From Neoarius graeffei (lineage: Eukaryota; Chordata; Actinopteri; Siluriformes; Ariidae): DNA of 64,000 nt. Location: NCBI RefSeq assembly GCF_027579695.1, contig NC_083575.1, forward strand, positions 31,857,882 through 31,921,881, written 5' to 3'. Each line of letters starts with the position of its first letter. Position 1 is the first letter of the stretch. Under the pieces are notes generated by a model. The model ran no database searches and had not been told where the DNA came from. It saw nothing but the letters and a program-made list of their open reading frames with translations. The position numbers were made by a program, and so were the translations under genes. Shown piece by piece: positions 1-13,700 of the stretch.

Positions 1-75
1 TTGCACGACACTATTGATGGGGATGCCATACAGATTCATGTCAAAAATCCCGAACTATCCTTTAAAAAAAAAAAA

Positions 76-80
<5 letters not shown>

Positions 81-136
<56 letters not shown>
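81..136. repeat. (TA)n microsatellite
   Basis: About 28 uninterrupted TA units in the last visible kifc1 intron, preceded by an A tract. Spurious Ile-Tyr ORFs on both strands come from it. Confidence 0.95.
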
Positions 137-142
<6 letters not shown>

Positions 143-198
143 ATAATATAATATATATTTTCCACCCACATTTAACAAGGGTGCAATTCTCAACTTAC

Positions 199-272
199 GT
201 TTTGCTGTTGCCACCCAGGCACCCCTGAAGCAGGTAGGTAAGCTTTGAGTTGCGATAAGGCACAAAGTTCTC
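199..272 (-). CDS. kifc1: kifc1 coding exon 13 (motor; last exon visible)
   Basis: 74 nt from [20 protein letters not shown] to GNSKT, covering the YRNSKLT microtubule-binding segment. Acceptor CTGTTTAG, donor GTAAGTTG. It leaves in phase 2, and the expected last exon is not in positions 1-198. Confidence 0.94.
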
Positions 273-3200
273 CTAAACAGAACAGTGAATGGAAAATTGA
301 ATACAATTGGTAAATTTCCAAAATTTTACCAGCACAAAAGCACACGGATCTCTAGCTTTTTAAGCACACCTTGTTTGCTAAAGCAGTGATGACAATTCCC
401 AAATTGGTGAGAGAAGAGTTTATGGCCGTCATTTCCTTAAACCTTTCTCCTTGAGAGTGGCTTTTCTGGATCCTTTCACTGCCAGCCAAATCCACCAAAC
501 ACAGGGAGGCTGTGAGAGAGAGAGAGAGAGAGAAAAAACAAAACCCCAACCCACTATGCATCAATACAACAGCTCCATTTGTTTAAATACGAGCTAGCAT
601 GCATGGCTAAATGTCAAGTGTGAAAGATGAACTGTAAATGGTCAAAAAAAAAAAAAAACCCTCAACCATTTGGTGTTCTCGCTCTCATTGTTTTATTTAT
701 ACATTATTTTATACAAGAGTAAGACAAATCATTTATGAAAAAGCCATTTCTCTACATATCCTCCATTTAAGTCTAAACACTTCTGCAAGTGGCGTTTCCA
801 TCCGCAAATTCCTCTCATCATTATCTCTAGCTGCTTTATCCTGTTCTACAGGGTCGCAGGCAAGCTGGAGCCTATCCCAGCTGACTACAGGCGAGAGGCG
901 GGGAACACCCTGGACAAGTCGCCAGGTCATCACAGGGCTGACAGACACAGACAACCATTCACACTCACATTCACACCTACGCTCAATTTAGAGTCACCAG
1001 TTAACCTAACCTGCAGGTCTTTGGACTGTGGGGGAAACCGGAGCACCCGGAGGAATTAGAAACCCGTCACATGCACATTTCAAGCACAGTGAAATTCATC
1101 CTCTGCATTTAACCCATCTGAAGCAGTGAACACATGCACACACTCAAAGCAGTGGGCAGCCACACTAGAGCGCCCAGGGAGCAGTCAGGGGTCAGGTACC
1201 TTGCTCAAGGGCACCTCAGCCCAAGGCCACCCCACGTCAACCTAACTGCATGTCTTTGGATTGTGGGGGAAACCGGAGCACCCGGAGGAAACCCACGCAG
1301 ACACAGGGAGAACATGCAAACTCCACACAGAAAGGCCCTCGCCAGCTGCTGGGTTCGAACTCGGAACCTTCTTGCTGTGAGGCGACAGCGCTAACCACTA
1401 CACCACCGTGCCGCCATATATATATTTTTAAATTAGTATCTACCATGTCATCAGGTCACGCAATTAATACAACCCCAATTCCAAAAAAGTTGGGACAAAG
1501 TACAAAAACGGAATGCAATGATGTGGAAGTTTCAAAATTCCATATTTTATTCAGAATAGAACACAGATGACATATCAAATGTTTAAACTGAGAAAATGTA
1601 TCATTTACAGAGAAATATTAGGCGATTTTAAATTTCATAACATCTCAAAAAAGTTGGGACAAGGCCATGTTTACCACTGTGAGACATCCCCTTTTCTCTT
1701 TACAACAGTCTGTAAACGTCTGGGGACTGAGGAGACAAGTTGCTCAAGTTTAGGGATAGGAATGTTAACCCATTCTTGTCTAATGTAGGATTCTAGTTGC
1801 TCAACTGTCTTAGGTCTTTTTTGTCGTATCTTCCGTTTTATGATGCGCCAAATGTTTTCTATGGGTGAAAGATCTGGACTGCAGGCTGGCCAGTTCAGTA
1901 CCCGGACCCTTCTTCTACGCAGCCATGATGCTGTAATTGATGCAGTATGTGGTTTGGCATTGTCATGTTGGAAAATGCAAGGTCTTCCCTGAAAGAGACG
2001 TCATCTGGATGGGAGCATATGTTGCTCTAGAACCTGGATATACCTTTCAGCATTGGTGGTGTCTTTCCAGATGTGTAAGCTGCCCATGCCACACACACTA
2101 ATGCAACCCCATACCATCAGAGATGCAGGCTTCTGAACTGAGCGCTGATAACAACTTGGGTCGTCCTTCTCCTCTTTAGTCCAAATGACACGGCGTCCCT
2201 GATTTCCATAAAGAACTTCAAATTTTGATTTTTCTGACCACAGAACAGTTTTCCACTTTGCCACAGTCCATTTTAAATGAGCCTTGGCCCAGAGAAGACG
2301 TCTGCGCTTCTGGATCATGTTTAGATACGGCTTCTTCTTTGAACTATAGAATTTTAGCTGGCAACGACAGATGGCACGGTGAATTGTATTCACAGATAAT
2401 GTTCTCTGGAAATATTCCTGAGCCCATTTTGTGATTTCCAATACAGAAGCATGCCTGTATGTGATGCAGTGCCGTCTAAGGGCCCAAAGATCATGGGCAC
2501 CCAGTATGGTTTTCCAGCCTTGACCCTTACGCACAGAGATTCTTCCAGATTCTCTGAATCTTTTGATGATATTATGCACTGTAGATGATGATATATTCAA
2601 ACTCTTTGCAATTTTACACTGTCGAACTCCTTTCTGATATTGCTCCACTATTTGTCGGCGCAGAATTAGGGGGATTGGTGATCCTCTTCCCATCTTTACT
2701 TCTGAGAGCCGCTGCCACTCCAAGATGCTCTTTTTATACCCAGTCATGTTAATGACCTATTGCCAATTGACCTAATGAGTTCCAATTTGGTCCTGAAATT
2801 TCAAATGAGCCAATATTTGGCATGAAATTTCAAAATGTCTCACTTTCGACATTTGATATGTTCTATTGTGAATACAATATCAGTTTGAGATTTGTAAATT
2901 ATTGCATTCCGGTTTTATTTACAATTTGTACTTTGTCCCAACTTTTTTGGAATCGGGGTTGTAAATATCCCCATCCACCCCACCAGTGCTGGCAAATCTG
3001 TGATTTGCCCATAGCTGAACTAGAGTATTTTGAATGTTTAGTTCACAACTGAACCAAAAACAGTGTGCACAGACTTTACATTTATTGTTGTGTTGCAATT
3101 TTTATGGCATGGAAACCACCAAGTGGTTTGAAAGTTATAGTACTTTTAAAGGAATACAATCCATTTACAGTTTTGCACTCAGCAGTCTAAATGCATGATG

Positions 3201-4753
3201 AGGGGCACTACACAGAATGACAGGCTTACATATAGGGCACATTACTCAAATGCATTCTTCCTTTATACAGGCATATAGGCTTGCTCATTCTTACTCAAAA
3301 CGCAAGTATCAAATGAGACCAAAGAATAAATTAAGCCTGAGAACCTTTGGCAGTATGTCAAGTATTCTATCTAGTTATTCCCATAAGCTTTAATAATTTT
3401 GCACATCACCCCCACCAACCCATAACCTACAATATCCAGTTGATTAGTCTATGCCTTAGTTCCCAGTAATTTTTTTTTCTGTTTTAAATGACCGTCTCTG
3501 AAAAATCAGTTAACTCAAAATAGGCAAATTATGAAAATAATGCAATAGTGTGGGTAAAATAGCTTTTAAATAAAGCAGTTCAATTATTTAATTAATCCCT
3601 CTCAATGTCAATTTTGTATCATTACAAAAAGGTACAAGCCAATCAGTTACACAAAATAAGTAGTCAACGTTAGTGGCCTGAGGAGCACATTCCTCATTTT
3701 CCTTTAGAATCCTTGACTTTCAAGTGCCATCAAAGCAAAATAGAAACCCGGATGTTGTCCATGTTGGTGGATATACAAACGTGGGGTCAAATGACATTCC
3801 ATACAAAACAGTCACGCGTGTGCAACTGTTTTTCCACTGCTTTAAGCGTTCTTTTTAGCTATGCCATATCTGTGCGCTATATATGGTTGTGGTCACAATG
3901 GTACTCGTGACCGTGGCATGTTCTGATTTTTTTAGAATTCCGTTTGATTCAGAAACTCTGAAGCTTAGTACGGAGAGGAGACTAGCACAGCGGAACATCG
4001 GCAGGGCTGATCTAACAGAGGCTAAAAACAAAACAGCTTGTGTTTGCAGTAATCATTTTATCTCAGTTGAAATTCAAAAGCTCTCTCAAATAAATATGGA
4101 AGAATTTTGTGTTGCTAGAATTTTGCTATAAAATGAGCACTCGTCATGGTTCACTCGGTTCTGGTTATAGTTTTAAAACATGCATTACCATTTTGGTTCT
4201 AGGAGCATCAGCAAAGTTATATGATAGAAACAATCCAGACTGGGCACCTGCTCAGAAAATGGGCCATGTTTTGTCCAAGGTCGGACTTGATTCTTCGGCA
4301 GCCAAACCAGATAGAACGTGATATCTGGGTACTTGGTCAGTAGAAGCGTCTTATCTTCAGAAAAGTCTGACTTTTTTTTTTTAAATACAGGTCAGAACCA
4401 TACATCCATCTTTTCTTTGTATTGAATCTTCACTCAACCGTTCAAACCGTGGTAATACTGAGAAAATTCAGTATTGTTTACAGAGACACTTTTAGCAGCT
4501 GCCATCCTAGTTGCTTTGTATATCCACCATTATAGCAGACACTCATGATGTCGTACATTTTGATCACATGGTTGCAAGTCATCTATATTTAAAATTCTTA
4601 CATTTGCACTTCGTGCCTCGGCCAACATTTTCTCCCTCAATGTCCAGCTGGAAAATGGAATGGGAACGGGATGACTGATCATTAATGTTTGTTCGGGCAG
4701 TGGACCTGTTTTGGTTTGCCAAGATGATCAACTTGCAAACCTGAAATTAAAAG

Positions 4754-4788
<35 letters not shown>

Positions 4789-7700
4789 AATGCTTAAATA
4801 TGTAAATTACAAAATGCTCAAAAGTAAAATGTGCCATGTATAGAGCTGAGAAATAGGACCATGCAATACTGACATTATGAATTACTACTGCACTTCTTAG
4901 AACAATCCTGCATGGGGGGGGCCCTCCCCCCGACACACACACACACAACCCACCACAGAGTCTACACAAAATGGGGACATACAAAATTTTTCCTTCACCC
5001 TGTAGGCGAATTAGCTTGTCAGTTGCTGTGTCTATCGCGACCACACTTCATCTACTGCCGACTTGTACCCTGTCCACACTAGGGATTTTGTACCGATACG
5101 ATACTACTTTCGTACCGCAACACCTGTCCACACTAGCAACCATACCGGTACAGTATTGGTACTGTAGCGCTTCGCTGTAGACTGGACAGATGAAGCGGTT
5201 CTGTATCGATACAAATATAATGCGCAATGAACCATTCCTACTTCTTCCGGGTTATTCATACAATACGCACGTGCTTTCCAGCTGTAAATAAAACGTCAAA
5301 ATGGCTCAAAACAACCGTGGAGCTACATGGAGCAAAGACGAAGTTATGTGTTTGTTGGAGCTTTAGGGAGATGAGCGATGCCAGGAACAGCTGGAACAGG
5401 AGATTCGTTTTCTTTGTTTCTTTCTCAACTGCCTTGCGCGTTTTATACGATTAAACTGAATAAATGACCACCAGAAATACAGACTGTACATTGACAAAAA
5501 AAAAAAAAAAAAGCACGCGCGCACACACAGTTTCATCCGCCATATTCTCGGAAAGAAGTTGTTACTTGGTACCCACGGAAACATTTCGCACACGCACATT
5601 TCAACTACCGTGAAAGAAAACCGCAAACATTTCTCGCTAGTCTGGACAGATGCACTAAACTGTACACTTTGTATCGATAGTTACACCACTATCGTACCGG
5701 TACGTGAACACAGTTTTAGGTGGGGTTTACATTAGACCGTATCAGCGGATCATCAGATTAACGTTTTTAAAACGATTCCCGTGCACACAGCAACGCCAAT
5801 ACATGGATACGCTCGGCTCCGCAGGCATCCTGCGCTCTAAATCACTCCGCCCTGAACAGCGAGTGCCCTCTGGAGGGTGCGCACTCCGGCCCTGCGCAGC
5901 TCACAGAGCGCGCGAGTGAAGTGCACGAGCAGTGATTCGGGACTGAGCCGCTGTGTGTGTGATCTCAGTGCATATCGGGTATGCGCGTCACTTAGCACTT
6001 GCAAGTGGAAGGATGGCAAGCCTAAAGACAATCATAACTACACAATGGGCAGTATTTGCATCAGTATTTGCAGTATTTTCATACTTTTATACTCTTTAAT
6101 GAAAGGTGATACAAGGCGGAAGTCCTCGCTGTTTTTCAGCAGTCACGTCACATGACCAACGCCAGCGAATCAGGAAGGTGGATGTCACAGTGACGTTGTC
6201 CAATGACGACGCCAGCTAGAGCTCAGCACAGCGTATCCGCGTATTCTCAATGTTTACACAGCACCGGACCAGACACGATCTGGATTGAATATGTGGACCC
6301 TGGCGGATTCCCGTTTCCCAGCGTTTTAATGTAAACGGACAGTGCATCCGCGAAACAGATACGGTCTAATGTAAACTTGGCCTTAGTAAGCCTGTCGCAG
6401 CTTCCCCAATCACACAACCATTCACACCTATGGGCAATTTAGAGTAGCCAATTAACCTAACTGCACGTCTTTGAGGGGGGGAAACCAGAGCACCCGAAGG
6501 AAACCTATGCAAACCACACTCGGTGCATTTACATGCACAGAGAAAATCGAATTTCTGCCGTAGCTCGACTGAAATCGAAGTTCTAAATGCCATGGAAACA
6601 CCTTAGCTCGGCTGAAATCGAACCGAACTGGATTTCTCGTAATCGAGCTAAGCAACCTAGATTATGCGATTGTAGCCGAGCTACTTCGTGCATGTAAACC
6701 CTATCGAGCTACGTAGTCGAGCTACTTACTTCAGCACTGCCCCTTCCCGAAGTGACGATTTCGCGTATAGTTCAAGTACAACGCGATGGTGTACAGAATG
6801 TTCAGCAAGTGCTGAGCTGCTTCGTTGTTATCTTTTCTCTCTCTCTCTCTCTATATTGCTGTCCTCATCGTCGTTCTTCTTGTGAACACGGAACTGATAA
6901 CTTTGTTTATACTCTTGAATAGCTCTTCTTCATGACGACAACCGGAAGTGTACCAACACGATGGGGCGTGTAGCGCCACCTGTGGCTCGGGTGCACAATG
7001 TACCTCACACAATAGCTCGATTTCCTTGTGTGCATGTAGGATTGGATTTCTCTGGCACCCCTGCTGGGACCCTTAGCTCGATTACCGACAGTAGCTCGAT
7101 TTGGATGTGCATGTAAACGCACTGACAGAAAGGCCCCTGTTGGCCACAAAGGCTTGAATCCAGAACCTTTTTGCTGTGAACTAACAATGCTAACAACTGC
7201 ACCACTCAGTGCGTTTACATGCACATCCAAATCGAACTAAGGGTCCCAGCAGGGGTGCCAGAGGAATCCAATCCTACATGCACACAAGGAAAATCGAGCT
7301 ATTGTGTGAGGTACATTGTGCACCCGAGCCACAGGTGGCGCTACACGCCCCATTGTGTTGGTACACTTCCGGTTGTCGTCATGAAGAGCTATTCAAGAGT
7401 ATAAACAAAGTTATCAGTTCCGTGTTCACAAGAAGAACGACGACAGCAAACATCGAGAGAGAGAAGATGGACAACAACGAAGCAGCTCAGCACTTGCTGA
7501 ACATTCTGTACACCATCGCGTTGTACTTGAACTATATGCGAAATAGTCACTCGTCACTTCCGGAAGGGGCAGTGCTGAAGTAAGTAGCTCGACTACGTAG
7601 CTCGATAGGGTTTACATGCACTAAGTAGCTCGGCTACAATCGCATAATCTAGGTCGCGTAGCTCGATTACGAGAAATCCAGTTCGGTTTGATTTCAGTCG

Positions 7701-10700
7701 AGCTACGGCAGAAATTCGATTTTCTCTATGTGCATGTAAACGCACTGATGTGCTGCCCGACACAAAAATGGTGTCTTTATAAAGATAGTTAGGAGTTACT
7801 CTAACTGACAGACAATCACCATACAGTTCAGTCAGGACAGATATACTTGACTTTCAAAACAGCATTGCATTTTCTTATTTCTTGAGCCCAGACACGAACG
7901 CCTCATAGTCTTTAGGGTTTACTCAAAATAATGTAATTTTTTTTGAGGGAGGAAGAAATGGGGCAGAAGGGAAAAAACCAAACCCCACCCACAAACAAAA
8001 ACACCCCCCCGCTGGCAGTTTTGAAGACGAAAGCACCTTGCTAATGTTAATGAACAGCCAGACTGATTCAAGCTGACCGTAAGGCTACATTAACTCAGAT
8101 AAAATCACCCTGTACAACTGTAGTGAGCAGAAAAACCTTCAGAATGCACATCAAGACAACACGCATTGCCCAGCAGTTAACCGACTGATCATATTTAATT
8201 AATAAATAAAATAAATAAAAATAAAAAGCAGCCACGTGAAGTCTAACCTGACTGTTCTCATTCATGGTCACATGGCCATTTTTCAGATAGGTATCCAATC
8301 TAGGACCAAAATTTGAAGAAAAAAAAAAACAAACAAAAAAAAAAACCCCCAGTAGCTCAGGTCTGATTTGAAAAAAAAAAAAATTTAATGTATCCACATT
8401 GTACTGGAGAAAGGACGCAGGGCGGCACCCCACACACAGACAGATCATCTAACAGTTACCATATACAGCAGGAGAGGCACACAAAGGAAAATAAATAAAT
8501 AAATAAATTAGTACCTCATCCTCAGTGGTGACCCTCTGGTAATTCAGATTGGTGACTGCGACCTCATTATTTGTGGTCTTTTTGATTTCATGCTCCGGCC
8601 TCTTGTTAGATTTGCCCGTATAAAGCAAGTCTCGCAAGGTTTCATTGTAAATTTCAACAAAGCTGGCTGTGAATGTGTACTGCAAAAAAAAAAAAAAAAG
8701 TTTAAAAAACAACAAAAAACACCCAGGCTTTCAACAGCAACTTAATATGCAGGTATAACTATTTTTAATGGAGAGTATACAATGGTGCTTGAAAGTTTGT
8801 GAACCCTTTAGGAGTTTTCTATATTTCTGTATAAATGACCTAAAACTGGGCGGCACGGTGGTGTAGTGGTTAGTGCTGTCGCCTCACAGCAAGAAGGTCC
8901 TGGGTTCGAGCCCCGGGGCCGGCGAGGGCCTTTCTGTGTGGAGTTTGCATGTTCTCCGTGTCCGCGTGGGTTTCCTCCGGGTGCTCCGGTTTCCCCCACA
9001 GTCCAAAGACATGCAGGTTAGGTTAACCGGTGACTCTAAATTGACCGTAGGTGTGAATGTGAATGGTTGTCTGTGTCTATGTGTCAGCCCTGTGATGACC
9101 TGGCGACTTGTCCAGGGTGTACCCTGCCTTTCGCCCGTAGTCAGCTGGGATAGGCTCCAGCTTGCCTGCAACCCTGTAGAAGGATAAAGCGGCTAGAGAT
9201 AATGAGAATGACCTAAAACTTCAGATTTTCATACAAAAACCTAAAAGTAGAGAACACAAACAAATGAGAATTTTATATCCAGTCATTTAGTTATTGAGAA
9301 AAATCAATATGTTACCATCTGTGAATATTTAAAAGTATGGGAATATTTGCTTTCAGTATCTAGCATCACCTCCTTATGCAGAAATAACTGCAAATGAATG
9401 TTTCTGCTAACTATTGATCAGTCCTGCATATCAACTTGGAGGAATTTTTATCCCATTCCTCAATTCATGAAGAAAGGAAAAATAAAATCAACCAACCAAC
9501 TCTGGGATGTTGGGTTTCCTTCCATGTACTGCTTGCACATTTTTACTGGATTATGGTAAGGACTTGGACATTCCAAGACATTTTAACCATTCTTTGGTAG
9601 AATGACTTGTGTGCTTAAAGTGTACCTGTAGTGAATTTTAATTACTAACTATTTCAAAAGATCACGTACGATACCAGTGGTTCCCATCATGCACCGTTAG
9701 TCATAAGCTCTCAAGTACACGCGAGTTTTAAGTCACTGCTCTGACAGTCAGGCATGGTCAGTGACATGTTGCCTCCTTCATAGGCTGTTCCGGCACCGGT
9801 AGTGACGCACAGTCGTTGGTTTGTCCGATTGTCTGGGCTGCAGTGGACTGGTCACTGACCCCATGTTGCAAACACCAGTCTAAGATAACATTATCAACTG
9901 ACCTGCTCATAAGAAATATTTATACTTACTCAAGCTGATCTTTGGCTGGATGGAGTCAAAAGTTTAAAACACCCACAGCACTGTTCATCAGTATCGCAGT
10001 TCTCAAGATTGAACCGAATCGCTGTCCTGTTTCATAAAATGAGTCATCCAAAGTGCATAAAATTTGCATGCCATCTCCAAATAGCCCAGATATATCCCTA
10101 TATTCCCTAATGGGATGTCAGACAGATTTTATCTTGTTTACGGTGGACATTCCCAACATGAAAGAGAACCCAAAAGAGTGAAAGTGATCATCATGCCGTT
10201 ACCATCCCTGTGTCTGAAATCGCTCAGTCGTTCCCTACTCCCTATATAGGGAGTTACTATATAGAGGACTACATATTGCGCTTATTGGTAAAATGAAAAA
10301 ACAGACACTAGTCTGTTGCGCTAGTATTTACGTCAATACTGTTGCACAATTAAAACGTGCCACATCAGCCAGCTGCTGGGTTTTCAAAATAACAAATACA
10401 TGCATATATTTTGTGATACATATTATACAGTGTATTTCCCACATTAAATCAATTCAAAGTACCTGCATCTTTCAGTTTTTTTTTTTTAAACCAAGGCTGA
10501 ATACTTTCTTCTTTGCCGCTGCCTTTTATTAAATCAAACTTGAGACTTAATTTGATTTTTCAGTGCGACTGTAATGTACGATGGGATATATTGCTTTGGT
10601 TAGTGACCATCGGTTGTACCCTACTTTTCATGATGCATTGTGGGATACTTTGAGTGCACTATATAGGGTGTAATAATCCTCACTATCATTTCGGACAGCA

Positions 10701-13700
10701 CTACAAAATGGTGTCCTCACTATATAGTGACTTATACAACCCCGATTCCAAAAAAGTTGGGACAAAGTACAAATTGTAAATAAAAACAAATGCAATAATT
10801 TACAAATCTCAAAAACTGATATTGTATTCACAATAGAACATAGACAACATATCAAATGTCGAAAGTGAGACATTTTGAAATTTCATGCCAAATATTGGCT
10901 CATTTGAAATTTCATGACAGCAACACATCTCAAAAAAGTTGGGACAGGGGCAATAAGAGGCTGGAAAAGTTAAGGTACAAAAAAGGAACAGCTGGAGGAC
11001 CAAATTGCAACTCATTAGGTCAATTGGCAATAGGTCATTAACATGACTGGGTATAAAAAGAGCATCTTGGAGTGGCAGCGGCTCTCAGAAGTAAAGATGG
11101 GAAGAGGATCACCAATCCCCCTAATTCTGCACCAACAAATAGTGAAGCAATATCAGAAAGGAGTTCGACAGTGTAAAATTGCAAAAAGAGTTTGAACATA
11201 TCATCTACAGTGCAGGGCGGCACGGTGGTGTAGTGGTTAGCGCTGTCGCCTCACAGCAAGAAGGTCCTGGGTTCGAGCCCCGTGGCCAGCGAGGGCCTTT
11301 CTGTGTGGTTTTTGCATGTTCTCCCCGTGGGTTTCCTCCGGGTGCTCCGGTTTCCCCCACAGTCCAAAGACATGCAGGTTAGGTTAACTGGTGACTCTAA
11401 ATTGACCGTAGGTGTGAATGTGAGTGTGAATGGTTGTCTGTGTCTATGTGTCAGCCCTGTGATGACCTGGCGACTTGTCCAGGGTATACCCCGCCTTTCG
11501 CCCGTAGTCAGCTGGGATAGGCTCCAGCTTGCCTGCAACCCTGTAGAAGGATAAAGTGGCTAGAGATAATGAGATGAGATCTACAGTGCATAATATCAAA
11601 AGATTCAGAGAATCTGGAAGAATCTCTGTGCGTAAGGGTCAAGGCCGGAAAACCATACTGGGTGCCCGTGATCTTTGAGCCCTTAGACGCCACTGCATCA
11701 CATACAGGCATGCTTCTGCATTGGAAATCACAAAATGGGTTCAGGAATATTTCCAGAGAACATTATCTGTGAACACAATTCACCGTGCCATCCGCCGTTG
11801 CCAGATAAAACTCTGTAGTTCAAAGAAGCCGCCGTATCTAAACACGATCCAGAAGCGCAGACGTCTTCTCTGGGCCAAGGCTCATTTAAAATGGACTGGC
11901 AAAGTGGAAAACTGTTCTGTGGTCAGACGAATCAAAATTTGAAGTTCTTTATGGAAATCAGGGACGCCGTGTCATTCAGACTAAAGAGGAGAAGGGACGA
12001 CCCAAGTTGTCATCAGCGCTCAGTTCAGAAGCCTGCATCTCTGATGATATGGAGTTGCATTAGTGTGTGTGGCATGGGCAGCTTACACATCTGGAAAGAC
12101 ACCAATCAATGCTGAAAGGTATATCCAGGTTCTACAGCAACATATGCTCCCATCCAGACGACGTCTCTTTCAGGGAAGACCTTGCATTTTCCAACATGAC
12201 AATGCCAAACCACATACTGCATCAATTACAGTATCATGCCTGCGTAGAAGAAGGGTCCAGGTACTGAACTGGCCAGCCTGCAGTCCAGATCTTTCACCCA
12301 TAGAAAACATTTGGTGCATCATAAAACAGAAGATACGACAAAAAAAAGACCCAAGACAGTTGAGCAACTAGAATCCTACATTAGACAAAAATGGGTTAAC
12401 ATTCCCATCCCTAAACTCGAGCAACTTGTCTCCTCAGTCCCCAGACGTTTACCAACTGTTGTAAAGAGAAAAGGGGATGTCTCACAGTGGTAAACATGGC
12501 CTTGTCCCAACTTTGAGATGTGGTGTCTCATCTCATTATCTCTAGCCGCTTTATCCTTCTACAGGGTCGCAGGCAAGCTGGAGCCTATCCCAGCTGACTA
12601 CGGGCGAAAGGTGGGGTACACCCTGGACAAGTCGCCAGGTCATCACAGGGCTGACACATAGACACAGACAACCATTCACACTCACATTCACACCCACGGT
12701 CAATTTAGAGTCACCAGTTAACCCAACCTGCATGTCTTTGGACTGTGGGGGAAACCGGAGCACCCGGAGGAAACCCACGCGGACACGGGGAGAACATGCA
12801 AACTCCACACAGAAAGGCCCTCGCCGGCCCCGGGGCTCGAACCCAGAACCTTCTTGCTGTGAGGCAACAGCGCTAACCACTACACCGAGATGTGGTGTTG
12901 TCATGAAATTTAAAATCACCTAATTTTTCTCTTTAAAATGATACATTTTCTCAGTTTAAACATTTGATACGTCATCTATGTTCTATTCTGAATAAAATAT
13001 GGAATTTTGAAACTTCCACATCATTGCATTCCGTTTTTATTTACAATTTGTACTTTGTCCCAACTTTTTTGGAATCGGGGTTGTATAGTGAGTAGGGAGT
13101 GATTTTGGACACCGGGCATGTGAATAGTCTTATGAATGCGGAAGTGCACACTCCAATGTGACTAAGGGCACAAGTTTTCTGTTTCATCTAATTTAGGTAA
13201 TTTAAAAACTATAAATATTTGGCAGTGGGCACATAGGAAAGTGTAAAGTTTGTCAATATGTTTATCATGCTTGTATGATAAACTCAAAAAAAATCTCTCT
13301 CAATACATGACCTACTCATTCTAAACCTGCCGAGCTTTGCCAGTGACGCTCTCGACCCCAAAGTACTGTACAACCAAATCTGCTTACATATAAATGCCAT
13401 GAAATAACATATGTGCCATAAAGATCTAATACAAGTATTAGATCTATATTTATTCAACGTGTTCTGAAGTTACTTGACCGGGAACCTTGACCCACAGAAC
13501 ACTGTTTACTTGCACCCGATAACCCGGAATCAACGACTGTTCACCACTTCCGGCCGGCAATGGCTGCTGCCTGTGGTTCTGCCTCTGCGGGTAATTCATG
13601 GAATAAAATCGTCCACAAAAGTGCTTTTACAGTGTTTGAATGTGTGCGTCTTTTGTCTACAAGTAATACATAAAGCATGATTAAAATGTTATAAGCATGA

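Larger units (their letters stand above)
10737..13083 (+). mobile_element. Tc1/mariner element, copy B, with two SINEs inside
   Basis: Ends CAACCCCGATTCCAAAAAAG and complement, flanked by TA (10735-10736, 13084-13085). It carries SINEs at 11215-11578 and 12527-12886, each with its own target duplication. Without them the element is about 1.6 kb. Confidence 0.93.
10209..13112. mobile_element. MITE with CCCTACTCCCTATATA ends, split by Tc1 copy B
   Basis: Left end GTGTCTGAAATCGCTCAGTC...CCCTACTCCCTATATAGGG and right end TATAGTGAGTAGGGAGTGAT...TTTGGACACC are inverted repeats. Without the Tc1 insertion (10737-13083) the element is about 555 bp. Superfamily not assigned. Confidence 0.6.

Noticed and set aside
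1-265. Ile-Tyr repeat proteins on both strands
   Set aside because: Produced by the (TA)n microsatellite.
8250-8310. Extra kifc1 exon ([17 protein letters not shown] with a GTTAGA donor)
   Set aside because: The known exon order joins TEDE (8515) directly to [10 protein letters not shown] (4740) in phase; this peptide has no place in the kinesin motor.
8848-8925. tRNA gene (and similar heads of every SINE copy)
   Set aside because: A and B boxes are present, but the sequence does not fold as a cloverleaf with proper acceptor pairing and continues into the SINE body with target duplications.
12551-12919. 122-codon ORF on the minus strand
   Set aside because: It is a frame through the SINE; the same peptide recurs at every SINE copy ([15 protein letters not shown]).
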